A stretch of DNA of 64,000 bases from Faecalibacter sp. LW9 (GCF_034661295.1 NZ_CP141062.1:992001-1056000), one strand, 5' to 3'; shown: positions 27,126 to 36,861, numbered from the stretch's first letter. Notes: generated from the letters alone by a model not told the origin. A program made the numbers and translations.

Positions 27126-27968
27126 TTAGAATTGAATATTGTCTATCAAACGAATATCTCCGGCATAAGCCACTACAAATCCTCTTGCTTTTACATCCGA
27201 TTTGAATGTCGAAATAGGCTGTAATTTTTCTTCGTCTGTAATTTCAAAATACTCTAATTCAAATGGCGATTGTGCAAATGATTCTTCAACATAGGCTTTC
27301 ACTTCAGCAGGCGTTTGTCCTTGATTTTTTAGTTCACCGGCTTCTTTCAATACTTGAAAGATGAAAGGGGCAGCTTCTAAATTTTCAGGCGTTAGTCGCA
27401 TGTTACGAGAACTTAATGCTAAACCTGTTTCAGCACGAAAAATTGGCATTGGTACAATGGTAACATCAATTTGCTCTTGTTTGACCATTTCTTGTACAAT
27501 GCGAATTTGTTGAAAATCCTTTTCACCAAAATAGGCACGATTTGGGTTTACGGCGCGTAATAATTTCCCTACGACAGTTGCAACACCATCGAAATGACCA
27601 GGACGGAATTCACCTTCCATGACATGTTCAATTCCTCCAAAATCATATTTTTTAGCCACTTCGCCTTCTGTATATAGATCAGCGACTGATGGTAAATAAA
27701 CGTAATCAACTCCAATAGAAGTTAATAATTCAATGTCCTTTTCTTCCGTTCGAGGATATTTTTCTAAATCTTCAAGGTTGTTGAATTGTGTAGGATTAAC
27801 GAATATGCTGACTACAGTATAATCATTTTCCTGGATTGATGCTTTTGCTAAAGATAAGTGACCTTCGTGCAATGCGCCCATAGTAGGCAAAAATCCGATA
27901 GTTTTACCTTCGTCTTTTAAATTCTGAATAAAAGGAGTTAATTTTTCCTTTTCGGTAAATACAATCAT
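27126..27968 (-). CDS. panC: Pantothenate synthetase
   Basis: A 280-residue enzyme joining pantoate and beta-alanine with ATP. The class-I nucleotidyl-transferase signature is clear: FLPTMGALHEGHLSL (HxGH), FVNPTQFN, VYFGEKDFQQ, and the KMSKS counterpart LSSRNMRL. It is first in a panC-panD-membrane protein operon and is driven by a textbook Bacteroidota promoter at 28001-28030. Divergent from the glycogen-synthase-like gene. The sequence is complete. Confidence 0.97.
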   Translation of the reverse strand: MIVFTEKEKLTPFIQNLKDEGKTIGFLPTMGALHEGHLSLAKASIQENDYTVVSIFVNPTQFNNLEDLEKYPRTEEKDIELLTSIGVDYVYLPSVADLYTEGEVAKKYDFGGIEHVMEGEFRPGHFDGVATVVGKLLRAVNPNRAYFGEKDFQQIRIVQEMVKQEQIDVTIVPMPIFRAETGLALSSRNMRLTPENLEAAPFIFQVLKEAGELKNQGQTPAEVKAYVEESFAQSPFELEYFEITDEEKLQPISTFKSDVKARGFVVAYAGDIRLIDNIQF

Positions 27969-28000
27969 AAAAATGATGTTAAAATAAACTAATATAAGGG

Positions 28001-28030
28001 CAAAGCTACTATAAGCAAATAATATATCAA
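28001..28030 (-). promoter_or_regulatory. Full Bacteroidota promoter for panC
   Basis: On the reverse strand TTG (28030-28028), a 19-bp spacer and TAGCTTTG (28008-28001) give an exact match to the sigma-ABfr consensus TTG-N19-TAnnTTTG. It is placed 33 bp before the panC ATG. This is the best promoter in the window. Confidence 0.7.
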
Positions 28031-28040
28031 CATTTTTTTG

Positions 28041-28048
28041 TAATTTTG
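28041..28048 (+). promoter_or_regulatory. -7 promoter box for the glycogen-synthase-like operon
   Basis: TAATTTTG on the forward strand matches TAnnTTTG, 38 bp before the ATG at 28087. It lies back to back with the panC promoter in a 118-bp divergent region. No TTG is found at -33. Confidence 0.45.
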
Positions 28049-28086
28049 TGCCTTATTTATTCATTAGGAAAATAGTATAAAATATT

Positions 28087-28902
28087 ATGGAAGGAAAACG
28101 CATATTATATGTAACAACAGAAATGACTCCTTATTTTCCTGAAAATCCGATGTCATCACAAGCATTAGAATTACCAAAAGTAATGCAAAGTAATGGAGCT
28201 GATGTACGAATCTTTATGCCAAAATTTGGTGTGATCAACGAAAGAAGACATCAATTACACGAAGTGATTCGTCTTTCAGGAATGAATATGATTGTTAATG
28301 ACTTAGACCAACCTTTGATCATTAAAGTAGCATCTGTTCCAGGAGAAAGGTTACAAGTTTATTTCATTGATAATGAGGAATATTTTAAACGCAAAGAAGT
28401 GTATACCGATAAGGATGGCGTTTTATGTTCGGATAACGATGAACGTGCAATTTTCTTTGCAAAAGGTGTTTTAGAAACGGTTAAAAAATTAAATTGGAAA
28501 CCAGATGTGGTTCATGTAATGGGTTGGATGTCAAGCTTATTGCCAGTTTATTTGAAAAAATATTACGCAGATGATCCATTTTTTAGCGATTCTAAAGTTG
28601 TAGTTTCTATCTTTGATAATGGCTTTGAAGGTGAGCTTGATCAAAATTTAGTCGAAAAATTAACGTTTGATGAGGTAGAAGGAGATATTAAAAAATATTT
28701 AGAAAAACCGACTCACTTAGGAATGATTCAAGCTTCTTTACAATATGCAGATGCAGTTGCAAAAGGAGAAGAGGTTATTCCACAAGATGTAAAAGAATAC
28801 ATCGAAAGTCAAAACATCTCGTTGTTAGATTATTATGATAAAGACCAAGTAAAAGAGGTTTATAATAATTTCTACATCGAAGAAGTGATGAATTCAAATT
28901 AA
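28087..28902 (+). CDS. Glycogen/starch synthase-like protein (N-terminal GT5 domain only)
   Basis: A 271-residue protein matching only the N-terminal Rossmann half of family 5 glycogen synthases (RILYVTTEMTPYF, GADVRIFMPKFGVI, PDVVHVMGWMSSLLPVYLK). The K-x-G-G-L motif that binds ADP-glucose is not seen at the usual place; the sequence there reads NPMSSQALELPKV. The whole C-terminal catalytic half is absent. Short versions like this are commonly called glycogen/starch synthase in Bacteroidota. Enzyme activity is doubtful. It heads a forward operon with the DUF4270 gene and glmS. Confidence 0.7.
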   Translation: MEGKRILYVTTEMTPYFPENPMSSQALELPKVMQSNGADVRIFMPKFGVINERRHQLHEVIRLSGMNMIVNDLDQPLIIKVASVPGERLQVYFIDNEEYFKRKEVYTDKDGVLCSDNDERAIFFAKGVLETVKKLNWKPDVVHVMGWMSSLLPVYLKKYYADDPFFSDSKVVVSIFDNGFEGELDQNLVEKLTFDEVEGDIKKYLEKPTHLGMIQASLQYADAVAKGEEVIPQDVKEYIESQNISLLDYYDKDQVKEVYNNFYIEEVMNSN

Positions 28903-28924
28903 TTTATACCACTCTAAATTACAA

Positions 28925-30508
28925 ATGAAAAAAATTTTTAATATCCTTGTCGCGTCCGTACTTACGCTTACAGTTGGTACTTCAGTAGTCTCTTGTAACG
29001 AAGACCCGATAGGATTAGGAGGAGGATTAGTCGGTGGAGATGCATCAGGTTATCTAGATTCATTGGACGTAATCGCTTATAATTCTCGTTTTGATTCGAT
29101 TCGTTCTGATCAGCGATTTTTACAAAATGCACTTCTTGGTGCATATGAAGAACCTGTTTTTGGACGTACACAAGCGAGTTTTATTTCACAGTTACGTTTA
29201 ACTTCACTTTCTCCATCATTTGGGAAAAATCCATCAGTCGATTCTGTACAATTATTTATTCCGGTGTATTATAACAGTACATCTGATTCGGTACGTGTTG
29301 ATACACTTAACTTATCGAAACCAGGGATAAAACCTGAAGATTCTGATACCATCTTAATTCGTAAAAGTTACCGTGTAGATTCTATTTATGGAAATAGAAA
29401 TGCAACGATGACGTTGAATGTCAAAGATATTAATACGGTTTTATATACGGATAAAGCCTATTATTCGAATAACAATTTAGGAGAAGATCAAATTGCTGTA
29501 AATTCTACAGTTTTAGGATCTGCCTCAGTTGGTGGTCGCGTGCAAAACATTACGATTAAACAAAAATCTTCATCAAGTAATATTTATGAAGAGCCAATTG
29601 GTTATAAAATTAATTTAGACAAAAACTACTTCAAAGAAAAAATTATTGATAACGAGAAGACAGGAATGTTAGATGATTATGCTACATTCATTCGTCGTGT
29701 GATTCAAGGTTTTCAATTTTCAGTAGAAGAAAATAATGGTTTCTTATTTGCTTTTAATCCAAACGATATCCAAATGAGAATGTATTATTCGAATGAAGGA
29801 TCTACGGATGATGCTGAGAGAAATTCTTCAAGTATTGCATTCAATTTTTATAACTTATGGAATGCTACTTCGGGATCAAATGTTCAAGTGAATCATTTTA
29901 TTAACTCAAATCAAGGGGCAGATTTCGTTAGAAATTATACTTCTCCAAATAAAACAGAAGGAGAAAGTAAATTATACTTGAATGGAGCTGACGGAACACG
30001 TGTTCATGTGAAATTGATTCAAGATCAGTTGAATGCTTTAAGAACCAAAAAAGAAGCGGAAGGCTTAACATTTATTGGAGCAAAATTAGAATTCCATATC
30101 GATAACTCTTATAATTTACCAAAACCAGGATTTATCATGGCTTGGAATAATTATAAAAAAGAAGGTAAAGTGGTTGATGAATTGTTTGCAGATGTATTAG
30201 AATTTTATAATTCTTATCCAAATAATGTTCACTTTAACCCAATGATTGGAAGTAATAATTACTATACCATTGATATTACGAAACACTTCAAAAAAATGCT
30301 AGAGCAGAATGAAGAATTCGAAGATCAAGAAATGATTGTTGCATTAGGAAATTTCTTAATGGGTACTAGTGATACATCAACAATATTCTCGACAAGTCCT
30401 TTCTACAGAAACACTGTAGCTAACCCTTACCGCGTAGTTTTACATGGTAATAATATTCAGGATGAAGCGAAAAAATTGAAACTTAAAGTTTATTATACAA
30501 AAAAATAA
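28925..30508 (+). CDS. DUF4270 lipoprotein
   Basis: A 527-residue predicted lipoprotein (Cys24 in VVSC, then NEDPIGLGGGLVGGD). It belongs to the DUF4270 family of Bacteroidota: YEEPVFGRTQASFISQLRL early and beta-rich throughout, with NYYTIDITKHFKKML near the end. Function is unknown; members are surface or periplasmic. It lies 22 bp after the glycogen-synthase-like gene and 13 bp before glmS, an arrangement I recall from other Flavobacteriia. Confidence 0.88.
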   Translation: MKKIFNILVASVLTLTVGTSVVSCNEDPIGLGGGLVGGDASGYLDSLDVIAYNSRFDSIRSDQRFLQNALLGAYEEPVFGRTQASFISQLRLTSLSPSFGKNPSVDSVQLFIPVYYNSTSDSVRVDTLNLSKPGIKPEDSDTILIRKSYRVDSIYGNRNATMTLNVKDINTVLYTDKAYYSNNNLGEDQIAVNSTVLGSASVGGRVQNITIKQKSSSSNIYEEPIGYKINLDKNYFKEKIIDNEKTGMLDDYATFIRRVIQGFQFSVEENNGFLFAFNPNDIQMRMYYSNEGSTDDAERNSSSIAFNFYNLWNATSGSNVQVNHFINSNQGADFVRNYTSPNKTEGESKLYLNGADGTRVHVKLIQDQLNALRTKKEAEGLTFIGAKLEFHIDNSYNLPKPGFIMAWNNYKKEGKVVDELFADVLEFYNSYPNNVHFNPMIGSNNYYTIDITKHFKKMLEQNEEFEDQEMIVALGNFLMGTSDTSTIFSTSPFYRNTVANPYRVVLHGNNIQDEAKKLKLKVYYTKK

Positions 30509-30521
30509 ATAGCTACTTAAT

Positions 30522-32369
30522 ATGTGTGGTATTGTAGGTTATATAGGGCATAGAGAGGCTTACCCTATTATCGTTAACGGATTAAAAAGACTTGAATATA
30601 GAGGTTATGATAGTGCAGGACTTGTATTATCTACGAATCAAGGATTTCAGTTGGTGAAAACCAAAGGTAAAGTTGTTGACTTAGAGGATAAAGCTTCAGG
30701 ATTAGATAAAACGCCAAATATTGGTATTGGTCACACTCGTTGGGCAACTCACGGTGTTCCAAATGATGTAAACTCACATCCACATTTATCCAACAATGGT
30801 CGTTTAGTGATTGTTCACAATGGAATCATTGAAAACTATGAGTCAATTAAGCAGTTATTAACTGATAAAGGATATACATTCCATAGCGATACGGATACAG
30901 AAGTTTTAGTTAACTTCATTCAATTATTTCAAGAAGAGCACAACTTAAATTTAACGGACGCTGTTCGTATGGCTTTAAATGAAGTTATTGGAGCATATGC
31001 CATCGCTGTATTAGATAAAGAAGATCCTGATACTTTTGTAGTAGGACGTTTAGGAAGTCCATTAGCTATTGGTATTGGTGAAAACGAATTTTTTGTTGCA
31101 TCGGATGCTTCTCCATTTATCGAGTTTACAAAAGACGCGATTTATTTAGAAGATGGTGATATGGCTACTATTCGCTTAGGTGAGGAAGTTGATATCAGAA
31201 CAATTCAAAATAATGAGCCTGTTCCATTAGATGTACAAGAATTACAATTAAATATTGAAGCGATTGAAAAAGGTGGATACGATAATTTCATGTTAAAAGA
31301 AATTAACGAACAACCTCGATCTATTCGTGATACAATGCGTGGACGATTATTGGTAAATGAAGGTGTTATTAAAATGGCCGGAATTTGGGATAATCAAGAG
31401 AAATTCTTAAAAGCAAAACGAATCATTATCGTTGCTTGTGGAACATCTTACCATGCAGGTTTAGTGGCTGAGTATATGATTGAGGATTTTGCTCGTATTC
31501 CAGTAGAAGTGGAATATGCTTCAGAATTCCGTTACCGTAACCCAATCATTAAGAAAAGTGATATTGTAATCGCTATTTCTCAATCTGGAGAAACGGCTGA
31601 TACTCTAGCAGCATTAAAATTAGCGAAGGAAAAAGGTGCTTTTATCTTTGGTATTAATAACGTGGTAGGATCTTCTATCGCTCGTATTACAGATGCAGGC
31701 GCATATACACATGCAGGACCAGAGATTGGAGTTGCTTCTACAAAAGCTTTCACTGCTCAATTAACAATTTTAGCTTTAATTGCATTAAAATTAGGAAAAC
31801 ATAACGGAGAATTATCAGCTGAGAAATTCAACTTATTAACTCGCGAATTAGAGCGTATTCCTGATTTAGTTCAACAAATCTTAGACAATTGTGAAGGGGT
31901 TGTAGATGCTATTGCAGAAAAATACAAAGACAACCGAAATGCAATTTATTTAGGTCGTGGATACAATTATCCATCAGCTTTAGAAGGAGCATTAAAATTA
32001 AAAGAGATTTCTTATATCCATGCAGAAGGTTACCCAGCTGCTGAGATGAAACATGGACCAATCGCTTTATTAGATGAGAATATGCCTGTTATCGTTATTG
32101 CAACGAAAAAAGGATATTACGAAAAAGTGGTTTCTAACATCCAAGAAATCAAGTCACGTTCGGCAAAAGTTATTGCAATTGTAAACGAAGGTGACGAACA
32201 AGTAACAGCAATGGCAGATGATGTTGTCGTAATCCCAGAAACGGCAGAGGAATTCTCTCCAATTCTTACAGCGATTCCATTACAATTATTATCATACTGG
32301 ATTGCAGTGAAGCTAGGTAAAAATGTGGATCAACCACGTAACTTGGCAAAATCAGTAACTGTTGAATAA
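30522..32369 (+). CDS. glmS: Glutamine-fructose-6-phosphate aminotransferase (isomerizing)
   Basis: A 615-residue enzyme making glucosamine-6-phosphate, the entry to amino-sugar synthesis for peptidoglycan and lipid A. The glutaminase nucleophile is Cys2 (MCGIVGYIG), with LEYRGYDSAG and HTRWATHG. Two SIS isomerase domains follow (CGTSYHAG, ISQSGETADT, LGRGYNYPSALEGALKLKE). The C-terminus is LAKSVTVE, as expected. Length is normal. It is the last gene of the 28087 operon and is followed by a good terminator. Confidence 0.98.
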   Translation: MCGIVGYIGHREAYPIIVNGLKRLEYRGYDSAGLVLSTNQGFQLVKTKGKVVDLEDKASGLDKTPNIGIGHTRWATHGVPNDVNSHPHLSNNGRLVIVHNGIIENYESIKQLLTDKGYTFHSDTDTEVLVNFIQLFQEEHNLNLTDAVRMALNEVIGAYAIAVLDKEDPDTFVVGRLGSPLAIGIGENEFFVASDASPFIEFTKDAIYLEDGDMATIRLGEEVDIRTIQNNEPVPLDVQELQLNIEAIEKGGYDNFMLKEINEQPRSIRDTMRGRLLVNEGVIKMAGIWDNQEKFLKAKRIIIVACGTSYHAGLVAEYMIEDFARIPVEVEYASEFRYRNPIIKKSDIVIAISQSGETADTLAALKLAKEKGAFIFGINNVVGSSIARITDAGAYTHAGPEIGVASTKAFTAQLTILALIALKLGKHNGELSAEKFNLLTRELERIPDLVQQILDNCEGVVDAIAEKYKDNRNAIYLGRGYNYPSALEGALKLKEISYIHAEGYPAAEMKHGPIALLDENMPVIVIATKKGYYEKVVSNIQEIKSRSAKVIAIVNEGDEQVTAMADDVVVIPETAEEFSPILTAIPLQLLSYWIAVKLGKNVDQPRNLAKSVTVE

Positions 32370-32392
32370 TATTTTAACATTTATAAATCAAT

Positions 32393-32420
32393 AAAGGATA
32401 GCATTTTGCTATCCTTTTTT
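32393..32420 (+). terminator. Intrinsic terminator after glmS
   Basis: A perfect 10-bp stem (32393-32402 with 32408-32417), a 5-base loop and T-run, 24 bp downstream of the glmS stop. Confidence 0.85.
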
Positions 32421-32476
32421 ATTCAAATTACAAAGATTTAAGATTATATTTAAACTTTACAAAAGACGATAAATTC

Positions 32477-33064
32477 ATGTTTACAGGAATAGTAGAAGGT
32501 ACAGGGAAAGTAATTGCCATTGAACAAGATCAATCCAATATTCACTTTTGGATTCAATCTGATTTTACAGCAGAGTTAAAAATTGATCAAAGTGTAGCAC
32601 ACAATGGAGTATGCCTTACTGTGGTAGATTTTCGAGAAGATCAATACAAAGTTACAGCCATTCAAGAAACATTAAATAAAACCAATTTAGGAGATCTTAG
32701 AGTAGGTGATTTAATCAATTTAGAACGTTGTTTACAATTCAATGGACGTATCGATGGTCATATTGTTCAAGGTCATGTGGATCAGACGGGTATTGTAAAA
32801 AGCATTGTAAACAGCGATGGAAGTTATGTAATCACGGTCAATTATAATGAAGAATTGTATGGTAATGTAACTGTAGAAAAAGGTTCAATTTGTTTAAACG
32901 GTATTAGTTTAACTGTTTTGGATAGTTCAGTAGGAGAATTCTCTGTTGCAATCATTCCTTATACTTGGGAGTTTACGAATTTACATCAGTTGGCTGAAGG
33001 AGATACTGTAAATTTAGAATTTGATATTTTAGGAAAGTACATCAAAAGATTAATGCATAAATAA
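32477..33064 (+). CDS. ribE: Riboflavin synthase
   Basis: A 195-residue alpha-type riboflavin synthase with the internal repeat of two lumazine-binding domains. The first opens MFTGIVEGTGKV and has VAHNGVCLTVVDF; the second opens RIDGHIVQGHVDQTGIV and has GSICLNGISLTVLD. It dismutates two 6,7-dimethyl-8-ribityllumazine molecules to riboflavin. It heads a three-gene unit: the sensor kinase starts 2 bp after its stop. No FMN riboswitch is apparent upstream. Confidence 0.96.
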   Translation: MFTGIVEGTGKVIAIEQDQSNIHFWIQSDFTAELKIDQSVAHNGVCLTVVDFREDQYKVTAIQETLNKTNLGDLRVGDLINLERCLQFNGRIDGHIVQGHVDQTGIVKSIVNSDGSYVITVNYNEELYGNVTVEKGSICLNGISLTVLDSSVGEFSVAIIPYTWEFTNLHQLAEGDTVNLEFDILGKYIKRLMHK

Positions 33065-33066
33065 GA

Positions 33067-34545
33067 ATGTCTTCTCGATTTCGTATAAATTTTAATTCGA
33101 TTCCGATAAAGATAACATTGTACATGATAGCAGTGTTATTAACTACGGCTGTTCTTATTTTACTTATTACCAATCGTCACTTTAACGATCAAACTAAAAA
33201 ATATCACGAAGATATTTTAAATCGTAAAGAGAAGGCGGTTCTTACGTCGATTGACTATTTGTTGGATTCTTATTCGATTTCGGATGGGATTAATAAAGAC
33301 AATGTTATCCCGATTATCGGAGAGCGTATGCTAGAAATTTCGGATATTAACAAGTTGGATATCGTTTTATACGATTATCGTGGAAACTTGAGAATGACTA
33401 CTTTAGGCGAGTCGCCTCGTTATCCTGTTTTACCCCAATTTATATTAGACAGTTTAAATAAGAATGGTTATTATAAAGAATCGATTCAGGAAAAAGATAA
33501 AGACCGTTCCTATTATGCTTCATACAGCTATGTTAAAGATGTTTTTGCTTCTGAAAATTTAGCGATTGTCAACTTGCCTTACGAAACCAATGATGTCTTC
33601 TTACAAGATGATATGTTTACCTTGATGGGAAGCTATGGGGTTGCTTTTATGTTTATTCTTCTTCTTGGAGCAATTATGATTTATGTGGTAAGTAATAATA
33701 CCTTTAATAAGTTAAGTTCTTTTGCAGAACGAATTAAAGAAACAGAAGTGATTTCGAATAATATTCCCATTCAGTACGATCGTGAGGATGAAATTCGTGT
33801 GTTGGTCGACGCCTATAATGAGATGTTGATTAAACTAAAAGCTCAATCGGAACAATTAGCAACGATAGAAAGGGAAGAAGCATGGAGAGAATTTGCGCGA
33901 CAAGTGGCACATGAGATTAAAAATCCATTGACACCGATGAAGTTGATGATTCAGAATTATATGCGAAAATTCGAATCGGATGATACTGAGTTAACAGCGC
34001 GAACAAAACGTACTTCTGCAATTCTAATGCAGCAGATTGAAACCATTGAATCCATTGCCGATGCATTTTCTGATTTTGCTAAAATGCCAAACCGTAAAGA
34101 TGAGCTAATCGACATTGTAGAGGTGATTAAAAATACGTTGGAGATATTTCCAATGCAATATATTACTTACACATTCTCGCGACCTCAAATCAATACGATG
34201 TTCGATAAACAGTATCTGAATCGTATTGTGACCAATATTGTAAAGAATGCATTTCAGTCTATTCCTATGAATCGTACAGCAATCATATCTGTTGACGTTT
34301 CATTAGTTGAAAATAATATCATGATTATTATTGAAGATAATGGAAAAGGAATTTCAGATGATGAAAAACAAGAAATTTTTAAGCCACGCTTCACAACAAA
34401 ATCCAGTGGTTCCGGAATTGGATTATCAATGGTAAAAAAGATTATTGAAGATTATAATGGTTCAATTGAATTTGATAGTGCAGTGGATGTTGGATCAAAA
34501 TTTATTATAAAATTTCCATTTAGAAAGGATGAGAAAGCCGTTTAG
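33067..34545 (+). CDS. NtrY-like membrane sensor histidine kinase
   Basis: A 492-residue sensor kinase. Two membrane segments (about 15-34 and 186-206) enclose a periplasmic sensor of about 150 residues. A HAMP-like linker (FAERIKETEVI, VLVDAYNEMLIKLK) leads into the phospho-acceptor helix EFARQVAHEIKNPLTPMKL. ATPase motifs follow: VKNAFQSI (N box), EDNGKGISDD (G1) and SSGSGIGLSMVKKI (G2). HEIKNPLTP is typical of NtrY/PgtB-type kinases. No response regulator gene is adjacent, so its partner is elsewhere. It lies between ribE and trmN6, overlapping the latter by 17 bp. The signal it senses is unknown. Confidence 0.9.
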   Translation: MSSRFRINFNSIPIKITLYMIAVLLTTAVLILLITNRHFNDQTKKYHEDILNRKEKAVLTSIDYLLDSYSISDGINKDNVIPIIGERMLEISDINKLDIVLYDYRGNLRMTTLGESPRYPVLPQFILDSLNKNGYYKESIQEKDKDRSYYASYSYVKDVFASENLAIVNLPYETNDVFLQDDMFTLMGSYGVAFMFILLLGAIMIYVVSNNTFNKLSSFAERIKETEVISNNIPIQYDREDEIRVLVDAYNEMLIKLKAQSEQLATIEREEAWREFARQVAHEIKNPLTPMKLMIQNYMRKFESDDTELTARTKRTSAILMQQIETIESIADAFSDFAKMPNRKDELIDIVEVIKNTLEIFPMQYITYTFSRPQINTMFDKQYLNRIVTNIVKNAFQSIPMNRTAIISVDVSLVENNIMIIIEDNGKGISDDEKQEIFKPRFTTKSSGSGIGLSMVKKIIEDYNGSIEFDSAVDVGSKFIIKFPFRKDEKAV

Positions 34546-35233
34546 GTTTAAGCAGTTTGAGATTTATCAAGATCAAACAGCAATGAAAGTAGGAACAGAT
34601 GGGGTTTTATTAGGTGCTTGGGCTGAATTGAAACAAGGAGAACATGTCTTAGATATCGGATCCGGGACAGGTCTAATCAGTCTTATGCTTGCACAGCGTT
34701 TTACAGAGGCTCTAATTGATGCAGTTGAATTAGATGAATCTGCATTCAATCAAACCAATGAAAACTTCTTAAACTCAAAATATACTGATCGTTTAGCAGT
34801 TTATCAAATGCCTATTCAATCGTATGAAACGATGAAGAAATACGATTTGATTGTGAGTAATCCTCCATTTTTCGTGAACAATGAAAGAGTGGAGTTGGAT
34901 GCTCGTAAAACGGCTCGACAACAAGAGACACTTACATTTGATCAACTATTGAAGAAAACGAAGGAATTATTAGCAGAAAATGGAAGAGCATCGTTTATTA
35001 TACCATTTGATTTGGAAGAGCAGTTTATAATAATTGCCAAAGGTTTAAATTTATTTCCTCAACGATTGGTTCACATTAAAGGAAACGTAAATGCTCCTTA
35101 TAAACGCAGTATGATTGAGCTTGGATTTCATCCTACAGATCCGATGATTTCAACTTTAATTATAGAAGTGGATCGTCATCAGTATACAGAGGATTATATC
35201 CAACTGACCAAAGATTTTTATTTAAAAATGTAA
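34529..35233 (+). CDS. trmN6: tRNA1(Val) (adenine37-N6)-methyltransferase
   Basis: A 234-residue class I SAM methyltransferase. The YfiC/TrmN6 opening is FRFKQFEIYQDQTAMKVGTDGVLLGAW, written here as the segments FKQFEIYQD and MKVGTDGVLLGAW. The SAM loop is LDIGSGTGLISL, and the amino-methyltransferase motif is SNPPFF. It methylates A37 of tRNA-Val. The ATG lies 17 bp inside the kinase gene, so translation may be coupled. A strong bidirectional terminator separates it from the convergent pckA. Confidence 0.9.
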   Translation: MRKPFRFKQFEIYQDQTAMKVGTDGVLLGAWAELKQGEHVLDIGSGTGLISLMLAQRFTEALIDAVELDESAFNQTNENFLNSKYTDRLAVYQMPIQSYETMKKYDLIVSNPPFFVNNERVELDARKTARQQETLTFDQLLKKTKELLAENGRASFIIPFDLEEQFIIIAKGLNLFPQRLVHIKGNVNAPYKRSMIELGFHPTDPMISTLIIEVDRHQYTEDYIQLTKDFYLKM

Positions 35234-35269
35234 TAAAAAAAAGTCCTTTCTGTAGAAAGGACTTTTTTT
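35234..35269. terminator. Bidirectional terminator between trmN6 and pckA
   Basis: A perfect 13-bp stem (35239-35251 with 35254-35266) has an A-run on the left and a T-run on the right, so it can stop transcripts from both convergent genes. Confidence 0.88.
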
Positions 35270-35289
35270 GTGATATGAGATTAATCGAA

Positions 35290-36861
35290 TTAGATTAATG
35301 GTCCACCAGATAATAATTCTGGAGTTGCAAATTCCGCAAATTTCTCGAAGTTTGCTTTGAATTTACCTGCTAATTCTTTGGCGTTGTTTTCGTAAGCTTC
35401 AGGCGTATCGAATGATGTTGCTGGATTTAACTTTTCAGCATCTACTCCTTCGATAGCAACTGGTACTTCAAATCCGAAATATGGATCTTTTTTGTATTCT
35501 ACGTTGTCTAAATCTCCTCTTAATGCAGCGTTAATTACCGCACGAGTATCTTTTAAAGACATACGTTTTTTCTGTCCATTCCATCCCGTGTTGATTAACC
35601 ATACGTTCACTCCTGTTTTCTCCACTTTGTCGCTTAACATTTCAGCATACTTCGTTGGATGTAATGGCATAAATGGAGCACCAAAACAAGAAGAGAATGT
35701 TGTTTGTGGTTCTGTAACACCTGCTTCAGTTCCCGCAACTTTTGATGTGTATCCAGAGATAAATAAGTAAGCGGCTTGATCTGGATTTAATTTTGCAATT
35801 GGAGGGAAAACTCCATAGGCATCAAATGATAAAAAGAAAATATTTTTAGGGTTTGTACCTAATGAAGGTTCAGCGATATTTTCGATAAAATCAATCGGGT
35901 AAGAAACACGTGTATTTTCTGTAACATCAGTATTTGCGAAATCAACTTCTTTTGTACCTTCAAAGTAACCTACATTTTCTAATAAAGCACCTTTTTTAAT
36001 TGCTCCATAGATTTCTGGTTCTCCTTCAGCTGATAAGTTAATTACTTTGGCATAACATCCACCTTCAAAGTTGAATACCGTATTGTCATCCGTCCAACCG
36101 TGTTCGTCATCACCAATTAAACGACGATTTTTATCCGCAGATAAAGTCGTTTTACCAGTTCCTGATAAACCAAAGAACATTGCTGTATCTCCGTTTTCAC
36201 CAGAGTTAGCAGAACAATGCATTGGTAAAGTGTTTTTCTCTACAGGTAAAATAAAGTTTAACGCTGAGAAAATTCCTTTTTTCATTTCCCCAGTGTATCC
36301 TGTACCACCGTTTAAAACGATTTTACGTTTAAAATTTAAAATAGAGAAATTATGTTGTCTCGTTCCATCTGTAGCAGGATCAGCCACAAAAGTTGGAGCA
36401 TTAATAATTGTCCATTCAGAATCTCCAAATGATTTTAATTCTTCCTCTGTAGGACGAATAAACATATTATAGATAAATAAGTTTGCACCTGGAGTTTCAG
36501 TTATAGCTCTAATTTTCGTTTTGAAGCGATCATCAGCACAAGCAAAAGCATCACGAACATAGATGTCTTTTCCGCTTAAATGAGCAACGACTTTGTCGTA
36601 TAAAGCATCAAATTTTTCAGAATCGAAAGGAATATTAATGTTACCATCCCACCATACGATTTCTTCCGTAATATCGTCTTTTACGATAAAGCGGTCCTTA
36701 GGTGATCTACCTGTAAACTCTCCTGTTAAAATATTAACAGCGCCAGATGTAGTAATTTCACCCTGACCAGTTTCAACCATTTTCGTAGTTAATTCTTCTG
36801 GGCTTAATTGATAGTGTATCGTGGAATTTAAAATTCCGTATTTTGCCAATTCTACGCTCAT
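35290..36861 (-). CDS. pckA: ATP-dependent phosphoenolpyruvate carboxykinase
   Basis: A 523-residue PEPCK converting oxaloacetate and ATP to PEP, the gluconeogenic entry. Visible motifs are GRSPKDRFIV, the kinase-1a loop FFGLSGTGKTTLS (P-loop), the metal/oxaloacetate region LIGDDEHGW, and VWLINTGWNGQ. The length is usual for the ATP-dependent type. The gene is divergent from acpP across 226 bp. A TAAATTTG box lies upstream at 36917-36910. Confidence 0.98.
   Translation of the reverse strand: MSVELAKYGILNSTIHYQLSPEELTTKMVETGQGEITTSGAVNILTGEFTGRSPKDRFIVKDDITEEIVWWDGNINIPFDSEKFDALYDKVVAHLSGKDIYVRDAFACADDRFKTKIRAITETPGANLFIYNMFIRPTEEELKSFGDSEWTIINAPTFVADPATDGTRQHNFSILNFKRKIVLNGGTGYTGEMKKGIFSALNFILPVEKNTLPMHCSANSGENGDTAMFFGLSGTGKTTLSADKNRRLIGDDEHGWTDDNTVFNFEGGCYAKVINLSAEGEPEIYGAIKKGALLENVGYFEGTKEVDFANTDVTENTRVSYPIDFIENIAEPSLGTNPKNIFFLSFDAYGVFPPIAKLNPDQAAYLFISGYTSKVAGTEAGVTEPQTTFSSCFGAPFMPLHPTKYAEMLSDKVEKTGVNVWLINTGWNGQKKRMSLKDTRAVINAALRGDLDNVEYKKDPYFGFEVPVAIEGVDAEKLNPATSFDTPEAYENNAKELAGKFKANFEKFAEFATPELLSGGPLI

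Noticed and set aside
32421-32476. FMN riboswitch before ribE
   Set aside because: The gap after the glmS terminator is only 56 bp and lacks the conserved RFN elements.
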